64,000 bases of DNA from an uncultured Myxococcales bacterium (GTDB lineage: Bacteria; Myxococcota_A; UBA9042; DTJE01), in assembly GCA_903936705.1 (NCBI GenBank), contig CAIZWN010000063.1, positions 18,363 through 82,362 of the forward strand, read 5' to 3'. The translations under genes were made by a program, and so were the position numbers. Every line of letters begins with the position of its first letter. Position 1 is the first letter of the stretch. Shown piece after piece: positions 1-8,475 of this stretch. The notes below the pieces were generated by a model, which saw only the letters and a program-made list of their open reading frames with translations, did not search any database and was not told the DNA's origin.

Positions 1-481
1 GGCGCGGATGTATCAACAGGTGATTCCGCCCGATGAATCCAAGGCTCGCCGCGGCCGCCCATGGCTTTTCAAGGACCGGGCCGGTGTCCACGTAGGCGCG
101 GGTACGTGTCCCCGTGCAATCTCTGACCATTTCCGCAAGCCGATTGACGGCGCGCCCGACTGCGTCGTGATAGTCGATTCCCCAGGCGAACCTTGATACG
201 AAGGCCATGCCTTCTGGCCTGGCTTCAATGCCCGGATGAACCCCGGCGTAGGAAACGCACGCAAGGATCATCGTTCGGACACCTTCCAGGACCAGCGAGG
301 GAGAAAGCCTGCGCTGAAGGCCTCGCGACAGGTATGAAAGTTCCGAAGGATACCCCGAGATAGCGGCGCCGAAATTCGTGGCCATCAGTGGCAAAGACCA
401 CGCCGGCACTGCTGCGGCATCGTCCAGGCCGCACTCACGCGCCATGGTTGCCAGGGACGAAGACTGGATTGCCGCACCCAT
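1..481 (-). CDS. queG: Epoxyqueuosine reductase QueG, N-terminal 160 residues (3' end beyond window)
   Basis: QueG reduces epoxyqueuosine to queuosine, the last step of tRNA wobble-base modification, using cobalamin and Fe-S clusters in the cytoplasm. Reading leftward from the ATG at 481, the frame stays open to the window edge. It shows the family's N-terminal signature: FVSRFAWGIDYHDAVGRAV, then YVDTGPVLEKPWAAAASLGF followed by IGRNHLLIHP. These match the usual Y-x-D-TGP-x-LE-R and GxIGKN-x-LLI blocks. The cobalamin and 4Fe-4S ligands would lie in the missing C-terminal part. The start is the first ATG of the frame and faces a divergent gene whose -35 box lies just inside this coding sequence. 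I saw no frameshift in the visible part. Assignment is by remembered family motifs. Confidence 0.85.
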   Translation of the reverse strand, partial: MGAAIQSSSLATMARECGLDDAAAVPAWSLPLMATNFGAAISGYPSELSYLSRGLQRRLSPSLVLEGVRTMILACVSYAGVHPGIEARPEGMAFVSRFAWGIDYHDAVGRAVNRLAEMVRDCTGTRTRAYVDTGPVLEKPWAAAASLGFIGRNHLLIHPR

Positions 482-497
482 GGTCCGGCATTATACT
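469..497 (+). promoter_or_regulatory. Sigma-70 promoter of the MBL-fold gene
   Basis: TTGCCG (469-474), a 17-bp spacer and TATACT (492-497) give a good -35/-10 pair. Transcription would begin near 504, about 22 bases before the proposed TTG start at 526. The -35 box overlaps the first codons of the divergent queG. Confidence 0.6.
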
Positions 498-525
498 CGC
501 GCCCCGTTCGGGTCGGAGGCGCAAG

Positions 526-1374
526 TTGCAGTTGCAGGTCGAAGGCATACGAATAGATGTTCGTTCGCTGGCGGGCATTGCGACCACGGTCGCGTTCCCG
601 GACTGGTCGTTGTGCATCGACATGGGATCCTTGACGTCCGCGGCACTGCGATGCGACGTCGCGGCGTTCACGCATGGCCACTCGGATCACGTCGCAGGGC
701 TGAACCAGTTTCTGGGTGTCAGGCGACTGTATGGCATGAAGCCCCCACGACTTTTGGCTCCGGCGTCGCTAGCTCCTGTATTGCAACGTCTTGTGGACGT
801 GCTGGGCGAACTGCAGGGCCGGCCATTCGAATCCGTCGTCGAGGCCGTACCGCCTGGCGGCGAGGTCGAGATCGGGCGGGGGTTGTTGGTGCGGCCGTTC
901 CCGGTGGTGCACAGCGTACCTACTTTCGGGTGGGCAGTGGTGCGTCGGGTGCAGAAACTGCGACCGGAATTCGTGGGCCTGCCGGGTCCGCGGATCGAGC
1001 GCCTGAAAGCCGATCCTGCCGCGGCAATCTTCGAGGAAATCGATTCCACCAGGATTGCCGTGACCGGAGATACTCAACTGCAGGGGCTGGATCTGGGACA
1101 TCGGGACATCCAGGCGGCCGAGGTTCTGATGATCGAGACGACGTTCCTCGATGCCGAGCGGCGGGATGCGAACGCCGCGAAGATCGGAGGCCACGTTCAC
1201 CTGGATGATCTTGGAGACGTGCTGCGGCAGGTGCAAGCCAGGGCAGTAGTTCTGTATCATGTCAGCCAGGTGTATCGTCCGGACGAGGTAGCAGCCGCCG
1301 TTGAGGCGCGCGTTCCGCCCGAGTGGCGCGGTCGGGTGCATGTAGTGGTTCCAGGTTTGGAAGAACGTCTGTAG
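526..1374 (+). CDS. MBL-fold hydrolase, ribonuclease Z-like
   Basis: This 282-residue protein has the metal-binding motif HGHSDH at residues 50-55. Further metal-ligand candidates are TGDT near residue 183 and HVHLDD near residue 225, in the order found in tRNase Z-like metallo-beta-lactamase proteins. The expected role is a zinc phosphodiesterase acting on RNA 3' ends in the cytoplasm, but related stand-alone proteins have other substrates. I place the start at TTG 526 because a perfect GGAGG lies at 515-519 and the promoter's predicted start is near 504. The longer frame from ATG 388 would run into queG and across that promoter. The gene is followed after 40 bp by a GtrA-type membrane protein, with no evident functional link. 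Confidence 0.75.
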   Translation: MQLQVEGIRIDVRSLAGIATTVAFPDWSLCIDMGSLTSAALRCDVAAFTHGHSDHVAGLNQFLGVRRLYGMKPPRLLAPASLAPVLQRLVDVLGELQGRPFESVVEAVPPGGEVEIGRGLLVRPFPVVHSVPTFGWAVVRRVQKLRPEFVGLPGPRIERLKADPAAAIFEEIDSTRIAVTGDTQLQGLDLGHRDIQAAEVLMIETTFLDAERRDANAAKIGGHVHLDDLGDVLRQVQARAVVLYHVSQVYRPDEVAAAVEARVPPEWRGRVHVVVPGLEERL

Positions 1375-1414
1375 GCTGCAGGGGCGGCTGACCATTTGAC
1401 CGCAAGGGGGACTT

Positions 1415-1984
1415 GTGGAGCTGATAGGCGTCCGGCGGTTCTTGCGAACCCACCTGTCGATAGAGCAGCGACGCCTGATCAAGTTCCTGGTGGTCGGGGC
1501 GTCGGGCGTGCCGGTCAACCTGTGCACGGTATGGCTGGTAACGACATTCCTGCCGCCGGATGCCCTTGCAGGGCTAAGGGACCTTGCCGCAGATCTTTTC
1601 GATTTTTCCCCGCTGACCAGGACGGGCGTTCGTGACATCGTGGCGTACGGGTTGGCAATCGCCGTGTCCATATTCACGAACTACCTTCTCAACAGTGCGT
1701 GGACATGGGGGGATCGGGTCGCTGCCGACGAGTCTGGTGGTTTCATCTGGCGCCTCGCGAAGTTCTACCTGGTGTCATCAGTTGCCGCAGTCGTGCAGTT
1801 GGGGACATCGACCTTCGTGTCGGCCAGCGTCAGAAGCAGCGAATTGTGGAACACAGTGATCAGTGGGGAGTTCCGGCTGTATCACGCGTTTTCGCCCGTG
1901 GTGGGCATCCTTGCGGGACTGACCATCAACTTTGTCGTTAACAACCTGTGGACATTCAGAAGGCGCTCGAACGACGGGGCCTGA
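1415..1984 (+). CDS. GtrA-family membrane protein
   Basis: The 189-residue product has the GtrA pattern. A hydrophobic segment IKFLVVGASGVPVNLCTVWL lies near residues 23-42, followed by a middle helix pair containing NYLLNSAWTWGDR and a last helix ending in VNNLWTFRR. The N-x-x-W-T-F/W motifs are typical. GtrA proteins are small four-helix inner-membrane proteins, often linked to flipping or handling of lipid-linked sugars. No glycosyltransferase is adjacent, so the substrate is unknown. The start is GTG 1415, preceded by AAGGGGG. The loop between helices 2 and 3 is longer than in minimal GtrA proteins. The stop codon abuts the 3' end of the convergent thioesterase gene. Confidence 0.8.
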   Translation: MELIGVRRFLRTHLSIEQRRLIKFLVVGASGVPVNLCTVWLVTTFLPPDALAGLRDLAADLFDFSPLTRTGVRDIVAYGLAIAVSIFTNYLLNSAWTWGDRVAADESGGFIWRLAKFYLVSSVAAVVQLGTSTFVSASVRSSELWNTVISGEFRLYHAFSPVVGILAGLTINFVVNNLWTFRRRSNDGA

Positions 1985-2392
1985 TCAAACGATTCCAAGT
2001 TCAAGGGCCTTGGCCTTGAATTCCTCGGGCGTATCTACCGAGCGCTTGGTCTGCAGATCGAAGAACACCAGGACCGTGGTCGATCTGGCCAGTTCGGTGC
2101 CGTCCGACTCGCGTTTGAACAGGTATTCCAAAGTGAACGTTCGACGCGCGAATTCGGTCAGCCGCGTTCCGACGAGGATCGTGTCGCCAAGGTGTGCAGG
2201 CGCCACGTAGCGGATGTGCACCTCGCCTACCAGATATGGCATGCGCCGGTAGGCTCCGCGCGAAAACAACGAGTCCCACAAGTCGCCCCGGGCCTGTTCC
2301 ATGTAAGACAGGTAAACCGCGTTGTTGACGTGGCCCATCATGTCGATGTCCCTGAACGGGACGACGATTCGCGTATTCCACTGGTGGTCCAA
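1985..2392 (-). CDS. Acyl-CoA thioesterase, 4HBT hot-dog family
   Basis: This is a 135-residue hot-dog thioesterase of the YbgC/FadM type, which hydrolyses acyl-CoA in the cytoplasm. The diagnostic segment is RDIDMMGHVNNAVYLSYMEQ near the N-terminus. It is followed by the usual beta strands (VGEVHIRYVAPAHLGD, VGTRLTEFARRTFTLEY). The frame is open back to 2542, but I choose TTG 2390-2392 because TGGAGGGC precedes it at the right spacing and the family usually starts only 10-15 residues before R-x-x-D-x-M-G-H. The gene is convergent with gtrA and divergent from the nitronate monooxygenase-like gene. Chain-length specificity cannot be read from the sequence. Confidence 0.75.
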   Translation of the reverse strand: MDHQWNTRIVVPFRDIDMMGHVNNAVYLSYMEQARGDLWDSLFSRGAYRRMPYLVGEVHIRYVAPAHLGDTILVGTRLTEFARRTFTLEYLFKRESDGTELARSTTVLVFFDLQTKRSVDTPEEFKAKALELGIV

Positions 2393-2472
2393 GTGCCCTC
2401 CAGACTGCGGACCACGTGAGAATGAGGCCGACTGGTCAACTGCGCAACCCCTGTGTGCCCGACCTGTGGTAG

Positions 2473-2484
2473 CCTTCGCGAAGG
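2473..2484. promoter_or_regulatory. 12-bp perfect palindrome before the NMO-like gene
   Basis: CCTTCGCGAAGG lies 20 bp before the ATG at 2504, in the divergent spacer between the thioesterase and the flavin enzyme. It could be an operator for a dimeric repressor, but no regulator gene is adjacent and short GC-rich palindromes arise by chance. Confidence 0.25.
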
Positions 2485-2503
2485 AAATTTCCGGGAGGCT
2501 TTC

Positions 2504-3541
2504 ATGAAGACCCGCATCACCGAGACATTTGGCATCCGGCACCCGATCTTCTTGTCGGGCATGTCATGGATCAGCGTGCCCGAGATGGTCGCTGCCGTGT
2601 CCAACGCCGGCGGGATGGGCATCCTTGCAACCGGTGTGCTGGGCGTGACCCAGACCCGAGAAGCAGTACGGCGCATCCGCGAACTTACAGACAAGCCATT
2701 TGCTGCCAACGTCACGCTGTATTTTCCCGGCGCGAAGGAAAACGCTCGTGTCCTGCTGGACGAGAAAGTACCAGTCATCAACATCTCGATGGGCAAGGGC
2801 GACAAGATAGCCGAGGAAGTGCACGGTTACGGCGGCAAGGTCATCGGCACCGTGGTCAACGAGAAACACGCCAAGGCGGCTGAGGCCTGGGCCGACGCTC
2901 TGCTGGTGACCGGCCACGAGGCTGCTGCGCACGGCGGCGACGTGACCAGCCTGGTGCTGGTTCCGGCGATCGTCGATACCGTGAAGATCCCGGTTATCGC
3001 GGCGGGCGGTTTCGCCGACGGGCGGGGGCTGGCGGCGGCGCTGGCGCTGGGCGCCGAGGGCGTTGCGATGGGCACGCGCCTGATGATGACCAGCGACAGC
3101 CCGATCCATCAGGCGTGCAAGGAACTGGCGTTGGACAAGGGCATTGACGACACGGTCTACACGACGCGATTCGACGGGCAGCCGTGCCGCATTCTGGTCT
3201 CGAAGGGTTCAAAGACCGCGATGAGGCGAGGGCTGGACCTGCCGCGCGCCCTTGTGAATTCGCGCCAGATAGCGCGGATGATGGGAATGCCATGGGCCAA
3301 GATGGCTGTTGGCGTGACGGCATCCGGGTGGAAGAACGTCCGGCAGTTGTCCTTCCTGGCAAACGCGTTCAAGGCGTTCCAGGTATCGACGCTGGACGGC
3401 GACGTGGACAAGGGCGTCCTTCCGCTGGGGCAGGTGGTCGGGTTGGTACATGACCTGCCAACGGTTGCCGAAGTCCTGGAACGGATCGTGGCCGAAGCCG
3501 ACGTGGCGCGTGCGCGGTTGGATGGCGCCTTCTTGAAGTAG
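2504..3541 (+). CDS. Nitronate monooxygenase-type FMN enzyme
   Basis: The 345-residue protein is a TIM-barrel FMN enzyme of the 2-nitropropane dioxygenase family. Seen in order are HPIFLSGMSWISVPEMVAAV, SNAGGMGILATG, the flavin-phosphate region VTGHEAAAHGGD, PVIAAGGFADGRGLAAALALGAEGVAMGTRL and TSDSPIHQACKE. The family oxidises alkyl nitronates to carbonyl compounds and nitrite. Many members act on other substrates, including enoyl-thioester reductions in FabK-like relatives, so the substrate is open. The start ATG 2504 follows GGGAGGCTTTC. The gene ends just before two blocks of short degenerate tandem repeats and a tRNA gene, so it is probably monocistronic. Confidence 0.8.
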   Translation: MKTRITETFGIRHPIFLSGMSWISVPEMVAAVSNAGGMGILATGVLGVTQTREAVRRIRELTDKPFAANVTLYFPGAKENARVLLDEKVPVINISMGKGDKIAEEVHGYGGKVIGTVVNEKHAKAAEAWADALLVTGHEAAAHGGDVTSLVLVPAIVDTVKIPVIAAGGFADGRGLAAALALGAEGVAMGTRLMMTSDSPIHQACKELALDKGIDDTVYTTRFDGQPCRILVSKGSKTAMRRGLDLPRALVNSRQIARMMGMPWAKMAVGVTASGWKNVRQLSFLANAFKAFQVSTLDGDVDKGVLPLGQVVGLVHDLPTVAEVLERIVAEADVARARLDGAFLK

Positions 3542-3544
3542 CTT

Positions 3545-3610
3545 GCGACCGCCGTGCGACTGCCGTGGGACTGCCGTGCGACCGCGGTGCGATCGCCTTA
3601 CGACCGCCGT
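3545..3610. repeat. Six degenerate 11-bp tandem repeats
   Basis: Six consecutive 11-bp units resembling GCGACCGCCGT fill the space directly after the NMO-like stop codon. Each differs from the consensus at a few bases. There are no spacers, so this is a small satellite and not CRISPR. Confidence 0.75.
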
Positions 3611-3631
3611 GCGTCTGATCATCGAAAAGCC

Positions 3632-3686
3632 GTCGAAGGACCGCTGTCGAAACACGCTGTCGAATGACCGCTGTCGAACGACCGCT
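3632..3686. repeat. Four 13-14-bp tandem repeats before tRNA-Leu
   Basis: Units of the form GTCGAANGACCGCT start at 3632, 3646, 3659 and 3673. The second lacks one base. The array ends exactly where the -35 box of the tRNA-Leu promoter begins. Confidence 0.75.
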
Positions 3687-3715
3687 TGACCCGCGGCGCC
3701 ACTCTCCGCTATCCT
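3686..3715 (+). promoter_or_regulatory. Sigma-70 promoter of tRNA-Leu(CAA)
   Basis: TTGACC (3686-3691), an 18-bp spacer and TATCCT (3710-3715) precede the tRNA by 17 bp, giving a short 5' leader. Confidence 0.7.
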
Positions 3716-3732
3716 CCCGTCGCATTGACCAC

Positions 3733-3816
3733 GCCGGAGTGGTGGAACTGGTAGACGCGCGGGACTCAAAATCCCGTATCCGCAAGGGTGTGAGGGTTCA
3801 AGTCCCTCCTCCGGCA
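3733..3816 (+). tRNA. tRNA-Leu (anticodon CAA)
   Basis: The 7-bp acceptor stem GCCGGAG/CTCCGGC, the anticodon arm CGGGA-CTCAAAA-TCCCG and a long variable arm (class II) are all visible. The T-loop is GGTTCAAGTCC. The anticodon CAA reads UUG. The discriminator A at 3816 is followed by CCCA, so the CCA end is not encoded in register and must be added by nucleotidyltransferase. Confidence 0.95.
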
Positions 3817-3935
3817 CCCAAGTAATATCAATAGGTTGTGGGATAGGGCCGGCAACGATGGCTGCAGGGTCCAGCCCCGAACTGTTGCACCCGATTCCGG
3901 GTGCGTACGGGGGGCTCGGGTTGGACAGGCTCGAT

Positions 3936-3963
3936 TTGACATGTTCGATTACGGGCGTAATAT
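3936..3963 (+). promoter_or_regulatory. Sigma-70 promoter of the lipid-kinase gene
   Basis: TTGACA (3936-3941), a 16-bp spacer and TAATAT (3958-3963) form a strong promoter. It leaves a leader of about 95 bases before the ATG at 4064. The leader holds no structure I recognise. Confidence 0.6.
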
Positions 3964-4063
3964 CGGCTCGCTCGCCAATGCCTGTTCGTGTGATTGATAT
4001 TGTCGGGGGCCGGATGTCCGCTTGCCACCAGGTTTCGGTAGATTCCATTGGGTGGACGAGACC

Positions 4064-5125
4064 ATGAGAATCGGTGTCCTGACCAACCTTAACGCCAGAA
4101 AGAACCGATCTCGACGGTTGAATGCGCTCGCTTCGCGTTTTGGCGACGATTACATCGTCCGTGAGACCCGCGAGATCTCCGAGATCCAGCCTGTGCTGGA
4201 GGAGTTCATCGAGCTGGGCTGCGATTACTGGGTCAGCGACGGCGGCGACGGAACGCTTCACTGGATGCTGAACGAGGGGCGCCAGGTTCTTCAGCGCAAG
4301 GGCCTTTGGCAGAGCGAGCGGCCATACCCGCTCCTTGTGCCTTCGAATGGCGGAACCATCGACTTCGTGGCGCGGACGGCAGGGATCAAGGGTCGGACCG
4401 AGCAGGTCGTCCGCACGCTAGCAGACGGGCTGCGGGCCGGACGGAACTTTCACACCGTGGAACTGGACACCATCGAGGTCCGCGGGCACCAGCCCGGCGA
4501 TACGCCCGATACCTGGTCCTTCAAGCGAATCGGCTTTGCGATTGCGCTGGGAGGGGCCGGACAGAAGTTCTTCAGCAAGTTCTATGAGCGTCCAAATCGG
4601 AATCCGCTTGGCATCATCGACATCAGCGCCAGGACCGCCGTGGGCTACCTCTCGACACTCCCGCCGTTCAAGTGGGTCCCATACGTCCCGGCTGACCTGC
4701 GGGAACTGGGGCGACACATGTTGTCAGGGACGCGAGCCGAGGTCGTGGCAGACGGAAGGCGGTTCGATTACGGGGTCTATCAGGGCTTGCATGCCAGTTC
4801 CATCGAGGTCGACTTCGGGACCATGCGCCTTTTCGAGCACGCTCGCGAGCCAGGGATGCTGCACATCGTGGTCGGCGCGCTGCCGGCCATCGAGGTTATC
4901 TATAAGTGGACGTGGTACGTCGTTGGCAAGCCGATCCCGGGGAAACAATGGCACGAATTCCCGGGCAGATCTCTGGACGTCGAAGCGGCCGGCGGCGAAC
5001 TGCTGGACCCTGTAATCGACGGCGAGATGTTCTACGGCTTTGACCGCGTAAGTGTCCGGCCCGGGCCGCGCGTCGCGTTCCCGTCCTTCGGTGCTGGGAC
5101 AGGCCGAGATTCCGTGAATGCCTAG
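4064..5125 (+). CDS. Diacylglycerol kinase catalytic-domain protein (lipid kinase)
   Basis: This 353-residue protein begins MRIGVLTNLNARKNRSRR, the usual strand-loop opening of DAGK/NAD-kinase-fold lipid kinases. It has the nucleotide-binding GGDGT at residues 60-64 within VSDGGDGTLHWMLNE. A second conserved block, VPSNGGTIDFVARTAGI, corresponds to the P-x-G-T-x-N-D-x-A-R region, with I in place of N. Such enzymes phosphorylate diacylglycerol or sphingoid lipids at the membrane. The start is ATG 4064, matching the kinase core. The frame extends to 4022, but nothing supports that. The gene stands alone downstream of tRNA-Leu with its own promoter. The lipid substrate cannot be told. Confidence 0.75.
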   Translation: MRIGVLTNLNARKNRSRRLNALASRFGDDYIVRETREISEIQPVLEEFIELGCDYWVSDGGDGTLHWMLNEGRQVLQRKGLWQSERPYPLLVPSNGGTIDFVARTAGIKGRTEQVVRTLADGLRAGRNFHTVELDTIEVRGHQPGDTPDTWSFKRIGFAIALGGAGQKFFSKFYERPNRNPLGIIDISARTAVGYLSTLPPFKWVPYVPADLRELGRHMLSGTRAEVVADGRRFDYGVYQGLHASSIEVDFGTMRLFEHAREPGMLHIVVGALPAIEVIYKWTWYVVGKPIPGKQWHEFPGRSLDVEAAGGELLDPVIDGEMFYGFDRVSVRPGPRVAFPSFGAGTGRDSVNA

Positions 5126-5509
5126 GGTCCACAATCTGGATGACGTAAGGATGTGCGACCGAAACGGCGTGCGGCATGTTCAGGTATGGGAGATTGTGAG
5201 GTGGCGAGGCGTGAAGGACGTCCTTCAAGATTTTGACATGATACGAGCAGTGCGCACCTTTCCATAAGACGTACATTGCGTCGATGTGGCCAAGCAAAAT
5301 TCTCTAAGTGGGTAAAGGGGCGTTTCGACGAGACCAGAAACCACCCTGGTTTTGCAATCCAGGCTGGCCGGCCTCTCTATCGTGATCGGGTTGACCGAGG
5401 TTGTTGAGGAAAGTATCGAGAGCCGTTTAAGATGCGTCAATTCTGTACCAATTGACGGATTCTCATCCATCCTCTACCGTAGCGGGGCTTCTTAACCTTG
5501 GTAACCAAT
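5126..5509. other. Intergenic region, AT-richer, with a 16-bp palindrome at 5212-5227
   Basis: No gene is supported here. The stretch is clearly AT-richer than the flanking lipid-kinase gene. TGAAGGAC-GTCCTTCA at 5212-5227 is a perfect palindrome and a possible operator. A weak promoter (TTGACG near 5453, TACCGT 17 bp later) could serve the Cys-rich lipoprotein gene. Confidence 0.4.
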
Positions 5510-8353
5510 ATGTCGAGGTACCTGCTTATTGCTGTCGCCGTGAGCTATGCAGTCGGATGTGATTCGCAAGGTCCAACTTTGCCAGGTGATGCTGTCCCTC
5601 ACGAAGATCAATGTACCCAGATCGGGGCTATTGCCTGTCAGGGTGCCAGAAAACTCGTATGCGAACGTGGTGACGTATACAACCTTTGGGTAACGGCTGC
5701 CGACTGCGAGTTTGGCTGCAAGGATGGTGAGTGCATAGGCGGAATAATTTGCGACGATAAGTGTCCCGTAGACGGTATCATGGGTTGCTTGGGCGACATG
5801 CTGATGGTCTGCCTGATGGGTGACGGATGTAATGACTGGGCAAGGCTTGACTCATGTTCAAGAGGTTGTATTGATGGACATTGCGTTGGGGACTGCCTGC
5901 CGGACTGCTTAGGGCGCGAGTGCGGCGACGACGGCTGCAATGGCTCGTGCGGCTCGTGTGGAATCACGAATACATGTGTTGAAGGTCAGTGTCGGACAGG
6001 TTGTACGGCAGACTGCATTGGTAAGGAATGTGGCAGTAACGGTTGCGATGGCTTGTGTGGCTCGTGCCAAGTCGACGAATCGTGTGTAGACGCTCGGTGT
6101 CAGGCAAACTGCACTAAAGACTGTCTGAACCGGGAATGCGGGAACGATGGTTGTGACGGCACCTGTGGGATGTGTATAAAGGATTCAGAGTGTGTCGATG
6201 GGAAATGTTTGGAATGCGTACCTGACTGCGATGGAAGGAGCTGCGGGCCTGATGGCTGCGGCGCTACCTGTGGGACCTGTTCATCGGGAACATGTGATGG
6301 CCTCACGTTCAATACCTCGGCATCTTGTCAGGCTGGAAAATGCGTCGAAGCGCCGACCACAGTGGATTGCGACGATCAGGACCAGTGCACGACTGACACA
6401 TGTGACAATGTACTAGGTTGCATAAATGAAAGAGTTCCTGGATGGAAATGCAAGGGAGACACGATCTCCTGTTCCGAACTTGGATATTTGTCCGGAAGTG
6501 CCACGTGTCAGGAAAATTGCGGCGGATATGATCGTTCAAAGTGCAATGGCAGTCTTTGCGGTAACGGCACTGTCGATCTGGGTGAGGTTTGTGACCCCAA
6601 CGAAAACATCAGACTTGTGATCAAGGACCACCGCGAATGCATAGGGCAGGGGACTGGTCCGGTGGGGCTTGGATTCTGTAAACCTGACTGCTCTGCCTGG
6701 GAGACCGTAATCTGCCGCACGGTCGGTGATTCATGCGGTGATGGATATGTTGACTCTGGTGAGACTTGCGATGGCGGCGTTAGTAGCTGCCAGGATTTTG
6801 GCTTCAAGAAGGGGGTTGCTGTCTGCGACACCGACTGCGCGCACTGGAATCTCTCAACATGTTGCGAACCGATAGTTCCTATTTGCGGCAACGGAAAGAT
6901 TGAAGGAGACGAACTATGCGATGGCGACACCGCCAGGTGTCCCGTGACCATGTTCACTTCAGGAACAGCCCCGTGCAGCCCTGACTGCAAGAGCTTCAAT
7001 ACCTCGGCTTGCAAAGGGCCATCCTGCGGCGATGGCTTTGTCGAAGCCGACGAGAAGTGCGACCCGCCTGGGACTGTCACATGCAGAAGCCTCGGGGACG
7101 ACCGCAACGGAAATGCCACGTGTTCTCCTGACTGCAGGACACTGGATACCTCAGAATGTAATGTATCTACGATTCTTTGTGGAAACGGACTGATTGATGA
7201 AGGAGAAGCCTGCGACGAATCAGTATTCGCCAATCCTGACACTTCATGGGCCATACTGCTTTCAAAGAAAAGGTGCGAAGAGTTGGGATTTGCTGGCAGG
7301 ACTTTTGTCGAATGCCTTGATGACTGCTCCGGCTTGGACATGAGCGTGTGTGGCTGCAGTTTGGATGACTTTGACAAGGAATGCGAAGGACGTAATTGCG
7401 GGACGGGACCATGCGGTAAAGAATGTGGGGTGTGCTGGACCTATTATGGAAAAACCTGCGTGGACGGACAGTGTGTCTGTGACAACAAGTGCCAATTTGC
7501 AGGCCAGACCTCGTGTGCGGACGCTTACAATCTTCAAACATGCGTCCTAACGGCTGACGGCTGCCTGGTATGGGCTTCCGAGACGCAGCAGTGTTACAGC
7601 CCGCTCAGCACGTGCCGCAACAGCAAATGTAGCTGCCCAGTCGGATATTCCGAAATCCAGGTATGTGGGAATAACGGTACGCAGAAGTACAGTTGCGATT
7701 CTCTGGGAGATCTTGTTCCCGATGGAACATGTTTGGGGGAATTTGGAATTTGTAATGCAGAGTCGGAAGGTTGCTTCGGAAATGTCTTGATGAGGTGCAA
7801 TGCCTCCGGGACGGCATGGGTTCAGTATATGGACTGTGCTGCAAACGCATGCGATTTTCGCGACAGTCCTTGCAATTTGCCTAGTTATTGCGCCCAGAAT
7901 GGCTTTATGGATGCCGATAATTGCCCCGGCATTTGTTCAGTAGATCCATATCCCAGATGTATCAAGGACCCAATGAATTTCGTGACAGCGGCATGCCATG
8001 ACTATACGAAGAGTGGCTTGAGTTGCGGAGAAAACGGCATCTGCCAGAACGGAAACTGCGTCGAAAGATGTGAAGCCCAACACAACTGCGACGATGGTAG
8101 TTGTGCCCCGCTTGACGCAGTCTGCAACGACAAAATTGAATGCGCTGATGGTTCTGATCAGAAAGGTTGCAGCCAATGCCGAGGCACGGCCTTCCTCTGT
8201 CCGGACGGACGTTGCATGAGTGACTGGCGTTTTTGCGGCGACTGGACATTCAAATGTGAGTCTGGGACGACCGTTGACGAGTGTCGCCTATGTGACAATT
8301 CAAATGACTGTCCGAATTATGACGATGAAGCCTATGCCGTGTGCAAATTTTAG
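5510..8353 (+). CDS. Large Cys-rich secreted lipoprotein with LDL-receptor-like C-terminus
   Basis: The 947-residue product starts with a lipoprotein signal peptide ending AVGC (Cys17). Two repeats of about 45 residues with a G-C-x-x-W core follow. Four copies of the C-x-x-DC-x-x-x-x-CG-x-DGC-x-G-x-CG-x-C motif occupy about residues 127-257. Five copies of a CGNG/CGDG...GE-x-CD motif (DUF4215-like) span about 350-610, then another W-type repeat, and two LDLa-like segments with CDDGSC and DGSD near 853-940. It is likely an envelope- or surface-anchored disulfide-rich protein that binds ligand or calcium. No catalytic motif was seen. The start ATG 5510 is chosen over in-frame TTG 5498 for the better signal peptide, though the ribosome site is weak. 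Base composition is markedly AT-richer than the neighbours, suggesting acquisition or different selection. Confidence 0.75.
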   Translation: MSRYLLIAVAVSYAVGCDSQGPTLPGDAVPHEDQCTQIGAIACQGARKLVCERGDVYNLWVTAADCEFGCKDGECIGGIICDDKCPVDGIMGCLGDMLMVCLMGDGCNDWARLDSCSRGCIDGHCVGDCLPDCLGRECGDDGCNGSCGSCGITNTCVEGQCRTGCTADCIGKECGSNGCDGLCGSCQVDESCVDARCQANCTKDCLNRECGNDGCDGTCGMCIKDSECVDGKCLECVPDCDGRSCGPDGCGATCGTCSSGTCDGLTFNTSASCQAGKCVEAPTTVDCDDQDQCTTDTCDNVLGCINERVPGWKCKGDTISCSELGYLSGSATCQENCGGYDRSKCNGSLCGNGTVDLGEVCDPNENIRLVIKDHRECIGQGTGPVGLGFCKPDCSAWETVICRTVGDSCGDGYVDSGETCDGGVSSCQDFGFKKGVAVCDTDCAHWNLSTCCEPIVPICGNGKIEGDELCDGDTARCPVTMFTSGTAPCSPDCKSFNTSACKGPSCGDGFVEADEKCDPPGTVTCRSLGDDRNGNATCSPDCRTLDTSECNVSTILCGNGLIDEGEACDESVFANPDTSWAILLSKKRCEELGFAGRTFVECLDDCSGLDMSVCGCSLDDFDKECEGRNCGTGPCGKECGVCWTYYGKTCVDGQCVCDNKCQFAGQTSCADAYNLQTCVLTADGCLVWASETQQCYSPLSTCRNSKCSCPVGYSEIQVCGNNGTQKYSCDSLGDLVPDGTCLGEFGICNAESEGCFGNVLMRCNASGTAWVQYMDCAANACDFRDSPCNLPSYCAQNGFMDADNCPGICSVDPYPRCIKDPMNFVTAACHDYTKSGLSCGENGICQNGNCVERCEAQHNCDDGSCAPLDAVCNDKIECADGSDQKGCSQCRGTAFLCPDGRCMSDWRFCGDWTFKCESGTTVDECRLCDNSNDCPNYDDEAYAVCKF

Positions 8354-8475
8354 GGGAATTACTGTACAGCAGTTCTTGAAACGAATTCTTGCTTGGACTA
8401 TCTGAGTTGATCCCCGCCAGCATAAAGTGATCCATTCGGCCATCGGAAACTGTTCTACTGTTCTACACGCGAATA

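Noticed and set aside
769..1677. A 302-residue minus-strand frame over the MBL-fold gene
   Set aside because: The plus-strand gene has HGHSDH and a good promoter and ribosome site; the antisense frame shows no domain.
3209..4261. A 350-residue frame on the minus strand across tRNA-Leu
   Set aside because: It is antisense to the NMO-like gene and reads through the tRNA, giving the false translation usual for reversed tRNA-Leu sequences. It has no ribosome site.
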